Below, piece by piece: positions 54,346 through 63,547 of a stretch of DNA of 64,000 bases. The notes under the pieces were generated by a model. It searched no databases, was not told the DNA's origin, and saw only the letters and a program-made list of their open reading frames with translations. Positions within the stretch are counted from its first letter, which is position 1, and the number at the start of each line of letters is the position of its first letter. Where the stretch lies: NCBI RefSeq assembly GCF_000325705.1, contig NC_019904.1, forward strand, positions 3,908,001 through 3,972,000. Direction: 5' to 3'. The stretch comes from Echinicola vietnamensis DSM 17526. Its GTDB lineage: Bacteria; Bacteroidota; Bacteroidia; Cytophagales; Cyclobacteriaceae. Both the position numbers and the translations under genes were made by a program.

Positions 54346-55596
54346 TTACATAAGGAGGGTCAGTAGGTCCAGGTTTTCATTGAGGTAATTATATTTAAAG
54401 CGATTTTCCTTCAGGCGATCAAAAATCCCGGGCAGGTTTTGAGGATCCTTGAGCTCGATGCCTACTACTGCAGGGCCGTTTTCCCTGTTGTTCTTTTTGG
54501 TGAACTGAAAATAAGCGATGTCATCATCTGGCCCAAGGATTTTGGAGACGAAGTCTTTCAGTGCTCCAGGGCGCTGGGGAAACTGAACCATGAAATAATG
54601 TTTGAGCCCTTCGTAGAGCAATGAGCGTTCTTTGATCTCTGCTGTTCGCATGATGTCGTTATTGCCACCGCTCACCACACAGACTACGTTCTTTCCTTTG
54701 AGTTTTTCCTTGTCGTAAAGTGAAAGGGCAGCCAAGGTCATGGCACCGGCAGGCTCCACCACAATCCCTTCATTATTGTAAAGGTTGAGAATGGTGGTGC
54801 AGATGCGGCCTTCAGGCACCAAGAGCATTTCGTCCAAGCTCTTCCGGCAGATCTCAAAGGTGATGTTGCCAACTTTTTTCACGGCTGCACCATCCACAAA
54901 CCCATCTATTTCGTCCAAAACCGTGTTCTTTAGGTTTTGGATGGATGTCAGCATGGAAGGTGCCCCTTTGGGCTCTGTGCCGATCAGCTTGGTCTCGGGA
55001 CTGGATTGTTCGAAATAAGTACTGACACCGGCAGCCATGCCTCCCCCGCCAATGGGAAGGAATAAATAATCCACTGGGAATTCAGCATCGTCCAAGATTT
55101 CCTTGGCAATGGTGCCTTGCCCTTCGATGACTTTGGGGTCGTCAAAGGGGTGTACGAAAACCGCTCCTCTTTCTTCGCAGTATTCAGCGGCCGTTTGGTA
55201 AGCATCGTCATACGTGTCTCCTGAAAGGACGATTTCCACCATTTCCTTACCAAACAATTTCATTCTGTTGATTTTCTGGGCAGAAGTTGTGGACGGAATG
55301 AAAATCGTGCCTTTGATGCCTAGCTTTTTGCAGGCAAAAGCAACCCCTTGGGCGTGGTTCCCTGCGCTGGCACAGACGACCCCACGGCTTTTCTCTTCTT
55401 CCGATAAGGAACTTATTTTATGATAAGCTCCCCGGATCTTGTAGGACCTTACCGCCTGGAGGTCTTCCCTTTTGAGGTAAACTCGGCATCCGTATTCCTC
55501 ACTTAATTGCTCGTTGAATTGGAGCGGAGTAGGATGGAGGACTTCTTGGAGTGCTTCACTGGCTTCTATAATACCTTGAAAGGAGACCTGATTCAT
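54346..55596 (-). CDS. ilvA: threonine ammonia-lyase
   Basis: A 416-residue fold-type II PLP enzyme. The PLP lysine is in YLKREDLQAVRSYKIRGAYHKI, the glycine-rich phosphate cup is LPIGGGGMAAGVS, and the serine contact SGGNND lies near residue 315. The C-terminal 85 residues form one ACT-like regulatory domain (HYFMVQFPQRPGALKDFVSKILGPDDD). Biosynthetic enzymes carry such a domain and are inhibited by isoleucine; catabolic TdcB lacks it. It deaminates threonine to 2-oxobutanoate, the first step toward isoleucine. No other ilv genes are in the window. It abuts the surface protein gene with no gap. Confidence 0.9.
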   Translation of the reverse strand: MNQVSFQGIIEASEALQEVLHPTPLQFNEQLSEEYGCRVYLKREDLQAVRSYKIRGAYHKISSLSEEEKSRGVVCASAGNHAQGVAFACKKLGIKGTIFIPSTTSAQKINRMKLFGKEMVEIVLSGDTYDDAYQTAAEYCEERGAVFVHPFDDPKVIEGQGTIAKEILDDAEFPVDYLFLPIGGGGMAAGVSTYFEQSSPETKLIGTEPKGAPSMLTSIQNLKNTVLDEIDGFVDGAAVKKVGNITFEICRKSLDEMLLVPEGRICTTILNLYNNEGIVVEPAGAMTLAALSLYDKEKLKGKNVVCVVSGGNNDIMRTAEIKERSLLYEGLKHYFMVQFPQRPGALKDFVSKILGPDDDIAYFQFTKKNNRENGPAVVGIELKDPQNLPGIFDRLKENRFKYNYLNENLDLLTLLM

Positions 55597-55812
55597 GACG
55601 GGGATGTTACATCTTGATAAATGGACTACAAATATACGGGGTTAGATAGGCTTGCGGAAATTTATACGACATTATGAGGTGCCTAAAATAGATTTCTCCC
55701 TTTTTAAAGCTTTTAAGAAGCTTTCCAATATCCAAGGTAGCATAATATTGAAAATTATTGAGCTGAAAAAGAGGGTACTAAACGTGTGTATGGTATTTTT
55801 TTTGACATAGGT

Positions 55813-55843
55813 TTTGCAATAAAAATAAGAACTACTACCTTTG
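55813..55843 (+). promoter_or_regulatory. promoter of the tRNA-Asp pair
   Basis: TTTG at 55813-55816, exactly 19 bp, then TACCTTTG at 55836-55843. This is a perfect Bacteroidota housekeeping promoter. Transcription would begin near 55850, about 88 nt before the first tRNA. Confidence 0.8.
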
Positions 55844-55937
55844 CATCACTTCAAACGAGGAGTTGGAATAAGAATTGAAAAACAAACAGACAAAAGTCTT
55901 TAGTTCTTTAAGAAACTGGCTTTTGTAATTGATAAAC

Positions 55938-56011
55938 GGAGTGGTAGTTCAGTTGGTTAGAATGCCTGCCTGTCACGCAGGAGGTCGCGGGTTCGAGTCC
56001 CGTCCATTCCG
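55938..56011 (+). tRNA. tRNA-Asp (GTC), copy 1
   Basis: A 74-nt cloverleaf: acceptor stem GGAGTGG/CCATTCC with one G-T pair, D-loop GTTCAGTTGGTTAGAAT, anticodon stem-loop CCTGCCTGTCACGCAGG with anticodon GTC, T-arm GCGGGTTCGAGTCCCGT and discriminator G. The CCA end is not encoded. Confidence 0.95.
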
Positions 56012-56104
56012 CTTGAATATTTTAGTTCTTTTCTGAAAATACAGTAGCTTGAGCAGTGTAATGTTTCTAACATATATTCGCTGATTCGGGTTCATCAAAA
56101 AATT

Positions 56105-56178
56105 GGAGTGGTAGTTCAGTTGGTTAGAATGCCTGCCTGTCACGCAGGAGGTCGCGGGTTCGAGTCCCGTCCATTCCG
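56105..56178 (+). tRNA. tRNA-Asp (GTC), copy 2
   Basis: Identical in all 74 positions to the copy at 55938-56011. The 93-bp spacer contains no promoter that I can see, so both are probably processed from one transcript ending at the terminator just downstream. Confidence 0.95.
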
Positions 56179-56179
56179 C

Positions 56180-56205
56180 AAAAGCCTCACGAAAGTGAGG
56201 CTTTT
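56180..56205 (+). terminator. intrinsic terminator of the tRNA-Asp operon
   Basis: AAAAGCCTCAC-GAAA-GTGAGGCTTTT forms an 11-bp stem with a GNRA loop and a U-run, starting 2 bp after the second tRNA. Confidence 0.9.
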
Positions 56206-56340
56206 TGCATTTTTGGGCGATTAGAATTTTAGCTAGACTCCAAGGATGCTTGGGATCAAGCCTTATTTCGGATCAAGCCGAAAAGATGGAGGTAGCCTAT
56301 TTCGATGGGTAAATATGTTCTTCGCCACCTTTGGTTGCTA

Positions 56341-56420
56341 TTTGGCCACGGATGAACGCTGATAAACACAGATAGAATGCTTAAGGCGTTGCAAATCCGT
56401 GTTCAAATCTTTTATCAGTA
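56341..56420. repeat. degenerate inter-genomic repeat (ACGGATGAAC type)
   Basis: GCCACGGATGAACGCTGATAAACACAGAT is followed after about 20 bp by AAATCCGTGTTCAAATC. This pair of phrases, the second roughly inverted, is a repeat I recognise from intergenic DNA of many Bacteroidota and other bacteria. No gene is visible. Confidence 0.55.
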
Positions 56421-56592
56421 GCTTACATGACTTAAAAGGTTACGATGCCCCTGCCTTTGGCTATGAAGAGGACTTCTTGGCAAAGCTTGGATTCATCCAG
56501 TTCATAGATGAAATAGCATCCTTTTAAATAAAGTTGCCCTCAGCAATATTGCTTGATCCGTGGCATTAGGTATGATGTAAACTCGAAAACCA

Positions 56593-56731
56593 GAGGTTGT
56601 CTCATAAGTTCTCGTCATTGCGATTCCGATGGTTATCGGAAGAAGCAATCTCGTCATTCGTGCAATGAAAGCACATCGAGATCACTTCACTCCGCTCGTG
56701 ATGACGGATTATTTATTTTTGAAACAACCTC
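56593..56731. repeat. 139-bp palindromic repeat, copy 2
   Basis: Ends are GAGGTTGTCTCA and TGAAACAACCTC (11 of 12 paired). It has the same length as the copy at 2648-2786 and differs at about nine positions. It lies inside a 1-kb non-coding patch after the tRNA operon, where several unrelated repeat modules follow one another. Confidence 0.85.
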
Positions 56732-56739
56732 GACACATT

Positions 56740-56850
56740 CGTAGCCATGGGTGAAGCCCATGGTAAATTAACCCATTCAACATTTTCCGTTTAACCCCAT
56801 TCGAGCGGATGGAGGAAAAGCATCGTTTTAGCGGTGTAAAATTTTCTTTC
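56740..56850. repeat. degenerate dispersed repeat, core copy C
   Basis: TCGTAGCCATGGGTGAAGCCCATGG (a good 8-bp hairpin CCATGGGTGAAGCCCATGG), then AACATTTTCCGTTT and CGTTTTAGCGGTGT. These phrases correspond in order to copies A (20735) and B (43074). Confidence 0.6.
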
Positions 56851-56865
56851 ATAAAAACATGTCGA

Positions 56866-57050
56866 AAATCATCCCCCCAGAAATATTGCTTGATCCCTTA
56901 TTTCTTGGTGGAGAATTTCTTTATTTATCGGAACAAGGGGCTGCCACTAAGGCTCTATGGCACAAAGCACTTATAAATTCCTTTCAGCACAGGTTAGAGC
57001 ATGGCCTTGGCCCCTTTGGGAATTCATGGTGTTTTTATTTGTCCGTGGTT
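56866..57050. repeat. repeat modules shared with 42.9 kb and degenerate tail
   Basis: CCCCCCAGAAATATTGCTTGATC (56870 onward) and AATTTCTTTATTTATCGGAACAA (56914-56936) match the modules at 42876-42925, the second in inverse orientation. They are followed by GCCACTAAGGCTCTATGGCACAAAG, another phrase common in Bacteroidota intergenic DNA. Reading frames of 60-104 codons across this stretch are not protein-like. The remaining bases to 57208 hold no feature I recognise. Confidence 0.55.
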
Positions 57051-57208
57051 TTAAGATTAGGGAGTTTAGCCCTTCCTTCCTTTTGCAGTTGGTCTCTCTA
57101 CAAATGGATAGGATATTGGACGATTTTTATTCACTTTGATGGTTTTCATCTAAAACCTGACTATTTTAGGTAAAGTTTTTCTTACGAAATAGGTGATACC
57201 TTAGAGCT

Positions 57209-57814
57209 ATGAAGCTAGTGATGGATTTTATCAATAAAACATTGAAAGGCGGATTGTTTTTTGTCATTCCGTTGATATTGACTTTCATGCTAATGGGGAA
57301 AGTCATTCGCATCATTCATCCATTGGCCTTGAAGATTTCACAATCACTACATGAAGACCAAGATAAGATTTTGGACTTCAGCTATATGATGGCCATTATA
57401 TTGTTGATTCTGATTTGTTTTATATTAGGGCTAGTTGCTTCATCTTCTGTGGGGACGTCTTTTGTTACTTGGATAGAGAATAATATTCTGACGATGTTCC
57501 CCGCATATCGATTAATGAAAAGCACGTTCCAATCAGCAGCAGGCATACGTGAAAACAAAGATTTGCCAGTGGTGTTAGTTCCGATGGATGGTTTGGTGCT
57601 GGGGTTTCTGGTGGATGAGCTTCCCGAGGGGGATAAGTTGGTGTTTGTGCCAGGTTCACCGGATCCGTGGTCTGGAAATTTGATCATTTATAAAAATTCC
57701 CAAGTGACCCCTACTAGCATGACACAACCCGAAGCGTTAAGAATCCTTAAACAAACGGGTATTGGTGAAACAGACAAGTTCATTAAGGCTATTTACCAGA
57801 ATAAAGTAAAATAA
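57209..57814 (+). CDS. DUF502 membrane protein
   Basis: A 201-residue protein with two N-terminal helices (GGLFFVIPLILTFMLMGKVI; YMMAIILLILICFILGLVASS) and a cytoplasmic C-terminal part with the DUF502 hallmarks VLVPMDGLVLGFLVDELPEGDKLVFVPGSPDPWSGNLIIY. Related eukaryotic proteins are named COV. Function in bacteria is unknown. It is a single gene between the repeat patch and accA. Start at 57209 with Met-Lys-Leu. Confidence 0.85.
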   Translation: MKLVMDFINKTLKGGLFFVIPLILTFMLMGKVIRIIHPLALKISQSLHEDQDKILDFSYMMAIILLILICFILGLVASSSVGTSFVTWIENNILTMFPAYRLMKSTFQSAAGIRENKDLPVVLVPMDGLVLGFLVDELPEGDKLVFVPGSPDPWSGNLIIYKNSQVTPTSMTQPEALRILKQTGIGETDKFIKAIYQNKVK

Positions 57815-57986
57815 CAATGGTTTGCTGCTAGAATAAAAGGTAACAAGCGGAATTATGGAATTTGTCTTATTTTTTATGTTTAAAGTGAATGATTTCAAGT
57901 TGTTGATTTTAAAACAATTATCCTTATCTTTCGCCAAATCAAGTGATCAGATGGCGTCATATTTGTAAAGACAGACAAGTCAATGA

Positions 57987-58016
57987 TTTTACTTCGGGAT
58001 AATCTTTTTATCTTTG
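57987..58016 (+). promoter_or_regulatory. promoter of accA
   Basis: TTTT at 57987-57990 as a near -33 and TATCTTTG at 58009-58016 as an exact -7, spaced by 18 bp. Transcription would begin near 58023, about 15 nt before the ATG at 58038. Confidence 0.6.
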
Positions 58017-58037
58017 TCCTGTTAAAAAAATGTAAAT

Positions 58038-58985
58038 ATGGTCTTAGAATTTGAAAAGCCGATTGCTGATTTAGAGCTTAAACTTCAAGAAATGAAGGAA
58101 TTGGCTAAAGGCAAGCAAATCGATTTGTCAGCCGATATTGAGTCTTTGGAGGAAAAAATACAAACTTTGAAAAAAGAAACATTCCAAAATTTAACCAGAT
58201 GGCAGCGCGTTCAGCTGTCCAGGCACGCTGATCGGCCTTATTCCCTAGATTACATATATGAAATCACCAATGATTTCGTGGAACTTCACGGCGACCGTAC
58301 GGTGAAAGACGACAAAGCCATGATCGGTGGCCTTGGAGATGTTGATGGCAGGTCGGTGATGTTTATTGGACAGCAAAAAGGTAGGAATACCAAACAGCGT
58401 CAAGAGCGTAACTTCGGTATGGCCAACCCTGAAGGGTACCGTAAAGCACTCCGTCTGATGAAGATGGCCGAGAAATTCGGCAAACCCGTGGTGACCTTAA
58501 TCGATACACCCGGTGCATTTCCCGGATTGGAAGCGGAAGAAAGAGGACAAGGGGAGGCGATTGCCCGTAATATCCGGGACATGTTTATGCTGAAAGTCCC
58601 CGTGATCTGTATTATTATCGGTGAAGGTGCTTCCGGTGGCGCGTTGGGGATAGCGATTGGAGACCGGGTGATGATGTTGGAAAACTCATGGTATTCAGTG
58701 ATTTCCCCAGAAAACTGCTCAACCATTCTATGGAGAAGTTGGGATTATAAAGAACAAGCAGCAGAGGCCTTGAAACTGACAGCTTCTGATATGCTGGGCA
58801 ATAAGTTGGTGGATGATATCATCCCTGAGCCACTTGGAGGAGCCCATAAAGACATGAAAGGCATGGCAGTAAACCTTAAGGCTGCCATTAAAAAGGCCTT
58901 GGATGAATTGGATAAAATAAAACCGGAGAAGCGAATTGAGGATCGCATCAATAAGTTCTCTGCGATGGGCGTAGTAAAGGAATAG
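58038..58985 (+). CDS. accA: acetyl-CoA carboxylase carboxyltransferase subunit alpha
   Basis: A 315-residue AccA. The N-terminal helical hairpin ([22 protein letters not shown]) precedes the crotonase-fold domain with [74 protein letters not shown] and [31 protein letters not shown] (oxyanion-hole glycines). With AccD it transfers the carboxyl group from biotin to acetyl-CoA, giving malonyl-CoA for fatty-acid synthesis. It is monocistronic, with its own promoter and terminator. Full length. Confidence 0.95.
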   Translation: MVLEFEKPIADLELKLQEMKELAKGKQIDLSADIESLEEKIQTLKKETFQNLTRWQRVQLSRHADRPYSLDYIYEITNDFVELHGDRTVKDDKAMIGGLGDVDGRSVMFIGQQKGRNTKQRQERNFGMANPEGYRKALRLMKMAEKFGKPVVTLIDTPGAFPGLEAEERGQGEAIARNIRDMFMLKVPVICIIIGEGASGGALGIAIGDRVMMLENSWYSVISPENCSTILWRSWDYKEQAAEALKLTASDMLGNKLVDDIIPEPLGGAHKDMKGMAVNLKAAIKKALDELDKIKPEKRIEDRINKFSAMGVVKE

Positions 58986-59007
58986 CAAAACTTTAGCCTA
59001 CTGAAAG

Positions 59008-59035
59008 AACCTCTGTAAATAGCAGAGGTTTTTTT
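59008..59035 (+). terminator. intrinsic terminator of accA
   Basis: AACCTCTG-TAAATAG-CAGAGGTT, an 8-bp stem followed by TTTTT, 22 bp after the accA stop. Confidence 0.85.
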
Positions 59036-59248
59036 GTCGGTAGGCGTTAACAATAAACCCGATTTATGCATTGTGCTAGCCTGTACCGAGGGAACTCAGG
59101 AAGCGCTGGAAGTGCCATTTCAGTTAGTTTGAAGCATGGGTGTAACACCACCTTGGGTACATCAAAAAATAAGGCTTAGCAACTGATGTAGGAGCAATTT
59201 CGGGTTTAAGGAATATTTATAACGTGTAAACTCAAAAACATACAGGAC

Positions 59249-60091
59249 ATGAAACTTCACGTGATCGATACGGGCTTTTTTAAGTTGGATGGAGGAGCCA
59301 TGTTTGGGGTGGTGCCCAAAACCTTGTGGGAACGTACCAATCCGGCTGACGAGAACAATATGTGTACTTGGGCGATGCGTTGCTTACTGGTGGAGGAAGG
59401 GGATCGACTGGTGTTGATTGATAACGGGATAGGCCGTAAACAAAGTGAGAAGTTCTTTTCCCATTACTATTTACATGGAGACGCCAGCCTTGAAGGATCC
59501 ATAAAAAAGGCAGGTTTTTCATTGGACGATGTAACGGACAATTTTTTGACCCACCTTCATTTTGATCACTGTGGAGGCGGGGTGCACTACAAGACGGAGG
59601 GGGGGACGCCCGAAATGACGTTTAAAAATGCCCAATACTGGAGTAATGAAGATCATTGGAAGTGGGCGACTGTCCCTAACGCCCGTGAAAAGGCTTCTTT
59701 TCTGAAGGAGAATATCTTGCCTATGCAGGAGAGTGGTCAGTTGAACTTTTTGGATTTGGAGAAGGGAGAGCTGTTTTCGGGTTTCAGCTTTTTTACGGCC
59801 GATGGTCATACGGATAAACAGATGATTCCCCGGCTCCAATACAAGGGAAAAACCATTATCTTTGTGGCAGACTTACTGCCTTCGGTAGGGCATATACCGC
59901 TTCCTTATGTCATGGGCTACGACACCAGGCCGTTGGTGACCTTGAAGGAAAAGGAATCCTTTTTGGAGGAGGCTGCAAGAAATGAATATATTCTTTTTTT
60001 GGAGCATGACCCGGTACATGAATGCTGTACGGTAAAAATGACCGAAAAGGGAGTGAGGTTGGACCAAACGTTTTCATTGAGTGAACTTTAA
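59249..60091 (+). CDS. MBL-fold metallo-hydrolase
   Basis: A 280-residue metallo-beta-lactamase-fold protein. The metal-binding HxHxDH motif is HLHFDH in NFLTHLHFDHCGGG; further ligands are the His in ADGHTDKQM and Asp in IIFVADLLPS, and the last His is in FLEHDPVHE. The N-terminus (LHVIDTGFFKLDGGAMFGVVPKTLW) resembles the lactonase/AttM-like branch. It has no signal peptide. The substrate could be a lactone or ester. Its last 11 bp overlap the patatin gene, suggesting a common lipid-related function, which is an inference from position. Confidence 0.85.
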   Translation: MKLHVIDTGFFKLDGGAMFGVVPKTLWERTNPADENNMCTWAMRCLLVEEGDRLVLIDNGIGRKQSEKFFSHYYLHGDASLEGSIKKAGFSLDDVTDNFLTHLHFDHCGGGVHYKTEGGTPEMTFKNAQYWSNEDHWKWATVPNAREKASFLKENILPMQESGQLNFLDLEKGELFSGFSFFTADGHTDKQMIPRLQYKGKTIIFVADLLPSVGHIPLPYVMGYDTRPLVTLKEKESFLEEAARNEYILFLEHDPVHECCTVKMTEKGVRLDQTFSLSEL

Positions 60092-60869
60092 TCAAAATAT
60101 CGGATTAGCACTGTCAGGTGGTGGGGTGAGGGGAATCGCTCACCTCGGCGTTTTGAAGGCCCTGGAAGAAATAGGCATCAGGCCCAGTAGGGTGTCCGGC
60201 ACCAGTGCAGGAGCAATTGTGGGAGCGCTTTATTGCCAAGGGCTAAAGCCAGATGCCATTTTGGACATCATCATCAGTACCAACTATTTTAAATTCTTGC
60301 GGCCTGCGATCAGCTGGACCGGGATTTTGAAAATGGATACTTTAGAACAGCTTTTTGAGGTGCATTTGCCGGAAAACACCTTCGAAAGCCTTGAGATACC
60401 TTTGACCATTACCGCCACCGAGATCAGTAGAGGAAAAGTAGTGTACTTTTCCCAAGGGGAGCTGATCAAGCCATTGATGGCCTCTTGTTGTATTCCTGGG
60501 ATATTTGATCCCATTAAAATAGGAGATAAATTCTATATTGATGGCGGTGCGTTAAACAACCTGCCTGTAGAGCCGCTGGAAGGACACTGTGAGGATATCA
60601 TCGGGGTAAACTGTAACCACCTTCACGAGGAAGATAATATTTCGAACATGAAACGGTTAATTGAGCGTACGGTGATCATGTCCATGAATTATAATGTCTA
60701 TACCCGTAAAAATAAGTGTGACTTTTTTATCGAACCCCAAGGCTTGGCCCGGTATGGTGTCTTTGATATCAAGAAAGCAGCCGATATCTTTGCGGCTGGA
60801 TATGAATCGGCCCAGCGTTTTATTACCTATAATGAAGGTTTGTTAAAGCTCGGTGAAGTAAATCAATAA
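60081..60869 (+). CDS. patatin-like phospholipase (RssA-like)
   Basis: A 262-residue patatin. The oxyanion loop is GGGVRGIAHLGVL, the nucleophile elbow GTSAG (in VSGTSAGAIVGALY) and the catalytic Asp is in DGGALNNLPVEPL. It starts at a GTG at 60081, overlapping the MBL gene by 11 bp; no ATG fits before the oxyanion loop. Members hydrolyse phospholipid acyl esters. It is followed 10 bp later by an acyltransferase gene, so an acyl-chain turnover unit is plausible. No signal peptide or membrane helix. Confidence 0.88.
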   Translation: MNFNQNIGLALSGGGVRGIAHLGVLKALEEIGIRPSRVSGTSAGAIVGALYCQGLKPDAILDIIISTNYFKFLRPAISWTGILKMDTLEQLFEVHLPENTFESLEIPLTITATEISRGKVVYFSQGELIKPLMASCCIPGIFDPIKIGDKFYIDGGALNNLPVEPLEGHCEDIIGVNCNHLHEEDNISNMKRLIERTVIMSMNYNVYTRKNKCDFFIEPQGLARYGVFDIKKAADIFAAGYESAQRFITYNEGLLKLGEVNQ

Positions 60870-60879
60870 AATAAAATTA

Positions 60880-61440
60880 ATGATGAAGCTATTGTCCCGG
60901 TTGGTGTTTTGGCTGACCGGATGGAAAGTGAAGGGCAATTTTCCCGAGGGGTTAAAGAAGGCCGTTATGGTAGCAATTCCGCATACCAGCAATTGGGATT
61001 TGTTATATGCACGTGCGGCCTTTTATATCTTGGATGTGCCAGTGCGGTTCACCATCAAAAAGGAAGTTATGATGGGACCATTGGGTTGGTTTATCCGTGG
61101 TTTGGGCGGTATGTCCATTGATCGCAAGCGGATAGCAGGGAAGCGAAAACAAACCTACACGGAGGCCATGATAGAACTCATCAAATCGAGTGATGAACTG
61201 GTCATGATGGTTACGCCAGAGGGAACCAGAAGCTATGCCAAGCGCTGGAAGACCGGGTTTTATCATGTCGCGGATGGTGCAGGGGTACCCATTGTCATTG
61301 GATTTTTGGATTACAAAAAGAAACATGCCGGTATTGGGCCTGTGATTTATCCTAATGGAGACCTGGAAGGGCAAATGGAAGAAATCAAAGCATTTGGTAG
61401 AAATGTGACGGGAAAATATCCCGAGCAAGGGATTTTGTAA
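60880..61440 (+). CDS. PlsC-like lysophospholipid acyltransferase
   Basis: A 186-residue acyltransferase. The catalytic H-x4-D is in IPHTSNWDLLYARAAF, the second block FIRGLGGMSIDRKR and the third MMVTPEGTRSYAKRWKTGFYH, all typical of the PlsC/AGPAT superfamily. It is short and without obvious membrane helices. It may reacylate lysophospholipids produced by the upstream patatin, an inference from position. Two ATGs stand in tandem (60880 and 60883), and either can be the start. Confidence 0.85.
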   Translation: MMKLLSRLVFWLTGWKVKGNFPEGLKKAVMVAIPHTSNWDLLYARAAFYILDVPVRFTIKKEVMMGPLGWFIRGLGGMSIDRKRIAGKRKQTYTEAMIELIKSSDELVMMVTPEGTRSYAKRWKTGFYHVADGAGVPIVIGFLDYKKKHAGIGPVIYPNGDLEGQMEEIKAFGRNVTGKYPEQGIL

Positions 61441-61626
61441 CCTTCTTAAGCCCAATTTTTCCCATTAATGGATTAAATGGGCTGGTGTCAATAGGGATTT
61501 ATGATGCCAACTAAAATCCACTAAATTAGAAGGTGGAGAAGCATTTGGAGCTTTAATTTTATATTAAGGTTGTTTATAGCCTTTTGAAGGCATACATTTT
61601 GTTATATTTTTATAAATCAACACCTT

Positions 61627-62556
61627 ATGATAAAGAAGCTAAGAAAATTTACCATTTTTACGATACTATTTGACAGTGTCAAGGCATTTGGGCAAAGTGA
61701 ATCGATGACATTTGCGGCAAGTATCGCATTTTATACGATTTTCAGTATGCCGGCCTTATTGGTCATTGTGTTAAATATTGGGGCTACCTTCTACAGTAGA
61801 GGGGAAGTTAGGGATGAGTTATTGGCCCAAATCTCTGATCTCAGTGGTATGGAGATGGCCAATATGTTGGATGAAATCATTTATAATGCTGCATTGGATG
61901 TGGATGGTTTTTGGGCCAGAACCATTGCCATAGGGGTGCTGGTGTTTAGTGCTACGACAGTTTTTGTGAGTTTGCAGAACAGCATTAATCATATTTGGCA
62001 CATTAAACCTAAACCAGAAAAGGGCCTTATTAAATTCGTAGTTAACCGATTGCTCAGCTTTTCGATGGTGGCCTCCATTGGATTTGTGTTGTTGATCTCC
62101 TTGGTTATTGATACTGCTATCGTGATTTTCTTTAATGAATTATCGATGCTTTTCGAAGGGCTTTCTAGCTATTTGGCTGCGATTACGAATTTTATCATCA
62201 CACAGGCCATGATGGTATTGATTTTTGGCTTAATGTACAAGATATTACCTGATGCCCAAGTGAAGTGGCGATCGGTATGGTTAGGGGCTTTTTGTACCAT
62301 GCTGCTGTTTGCACTTGGGAAATACTTGATCGGATTTTACTTGGGAAATAGTGATATTGGTAGTGCCTATGGAGCTGCCGGTTCCTTGGTGATCTTTTTG
62401 GTTTGGGTATATTATTCCGTGATCATTTTTCTGTATGGGGCACAAGTTACCTTCTATATTGCGGAAAATACCGGCAGAGGTATCAAACCGGTAAAAAATG
62501 CAGTGAAAATCCAAGTAAAAGAAATTGAAGATACGGAGGATATAGAGGAAGATTAA
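61627..62556 (+). CDS. YihY/BrkB-family membrane protein
   Basis: A 309-residue inner-membrane protein with six helices. The family signature at the N-terminus is SMTFAASIAFYTIFSMPALLVIVLNIGATFY, followed by NSINHIWHIKPKP, AIVIFFNELSM, FGLMYKILPDAQVKWRSVWLGAF and YGAAGSLVIFLVWVYYSVIIFLYGAQVTFYIAENTG. The tail is acidic (KEIEDTEDIEED). Once thought to be ribonuclease BN, the function remains unknown. It converges with the SDR gene with a 4-bp overlap. Confidence 0.88.
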   Translation: MIKKLRKFTIFTILFDSVKAFGQSESMTFAASIAFYTIFSMPALLVIVLNIGATFYSRGEVRDELLAQISDLSGMEMANMLDEIIYNAALDVDGFWARTIAIGVLVFSATTVFVSLQNSINHIWHIKPKPEKGLIKFVVNRLLSFSMVASIGFVLLISLVIDTAIVIFFNELSMLFEGLSSYLAAITNFIITQAMMVLIFGLMYKILPDAQVKWRSVWLGAFCTMLLFALGKYLIGFYLGNSDIGSAYGAAGSLVIFLVWVYYSVIIFLYGAQVTFYIAENTGRGIKPVKNAVKIQVKEIEDTEDIEED

Positions 62557-63320
62557 CTGGTAAATCCACCATCTACGGTAAAGATACTGCCAGATATGTA
62601 ACTCGCCGCAGGAGAGGCCAGGAATAGAGCCAAGGCAGCTATTTCCTCCGTTTTACCAAGCCGCTTGATGGCCAATCGCTTCATGATGACATCCATGATT
62701 TGATCGTTTCCCCAAAGGGCTTTGCTAAAATTGGTTTTGATAATTCCTGGACAAATGGCATTGACACGAATCTTTTGTTGGCCCCATTCTTTGGCGCATA
62801 CTTTGGTGAGGGAGTGCAGGGCCGATTTGCTCACACTATAAATGCCCAGTTGCGGTTCTGGGGACAGTGCTCCGATGGAGCTGATGTTGATGATGGAAGC
62901 TTGCGAAGATTTCCTGAGGTGGGGAAGACAAAGTTTGGAAAGCTCAAAAGGGGCTTTCACGTTCACGTCCATTATTTTATCAAAAAGCTCCAATGTGGTT
63001 TCATGGACAGGTCCCATATAAGGATTGGTTCCGGCATTGTTCACTAAGATGTCTATTTGGCCATAGGCTTCAATGGTTTTTTCGACCAACTGCACGAGTT
63101 CATTAGGGCGGCCGACATTGCAGGCAATTCCCATGATATCGTATCCTTTTTCGTATAGTTTTTTAGCAATTTCATCCAGGTGTTCTTGGTGCCTGCTGCA
63201 AATGACAACTTTGGCACCTGCGGCAGCAAAAAATTCAGCGATGCTCAAGCCTATTCCTTTACTAGCCCCCGTAATGAGGGCCACTTTATTGTTAAGTGAA
63301 AACAATGACGATAGATCCAT
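62553..63320 (-). CDS. SDR-family oxidoreductase
   Basis: A 255-residue classical short-chain dehydrogenase. NAD(P) binding is TGASKGIGLSIAEFF, NNAGTNPYMGPV, and the active-site triad lies in IINISSIGALSPEPQLGIYSVSKSALHSLTK (Ser, Tyr-x-x-x-Lys). The end SYISGSIFTVDGGFTS is the usual family close. The substrate is unknown; it resembles 3-oxoacyl-ACP reductase-like and DHRS4-like enzymes. Gene order does not help to decide. The ATG at 63320 (MDLSSLFSLNNKVALITGASKG) fits the fold. Confidence 0.85.
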   Translation of the reverse strand: MDLSSLFSLNNKVALITGASKGIGLSIAEFFAAAGAKVVICSRHQEHLDEIAKKLYEKGYDIMGIACNVGRPNELVQLVEKTIEAYGQIDILVNNAGTNPYMGPVHETTLELFDKIMDVNVKAPFELSKLCLPHLRKSSQASIINISSIGALSPEPQLGIYSVSKSALHSLTKVCAKEWGQQKIRVNAICPGIIKTNFSKALWGNDQIMDVIMKRLAIKRLGKTEEIAALALFLASPAASYISGSIFTVDGGFTS

Positions 63321-63547
63321 CTCTTCTAGGTTTTGATCACGAAAACTGTTGGATTAAGATAGGAAATTTAGTGAAATAGTTTGGATGAATTCATGTTAAT
63401 TTTTCAAAAAAATAGTCGTTTTTAAGTTGTTTTTGGCAATTTGTCCTGATGACCCACATGATGTTTTGCTCCTAATGGATTAGAAGTTTTGAAACGGATG
63501 ATGGTTTTTCGCATCCTTGGGCAAGTAGGATAGGGGGAATGGAAATT

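Noticed and set aside
55802..55807. TTGACA as the -35 of the tRNA promoter
   Set aside because: It is 28 bp from the -7 element. The TTTG at 55813 has the proper 19-bp spacing for a Bacteroidota promoter.
56859..57173. 104-codon frame in the repeat patch
   Set aside because: It runs through repeat modules that also occur at 42.9 kb in other frames and orientations.
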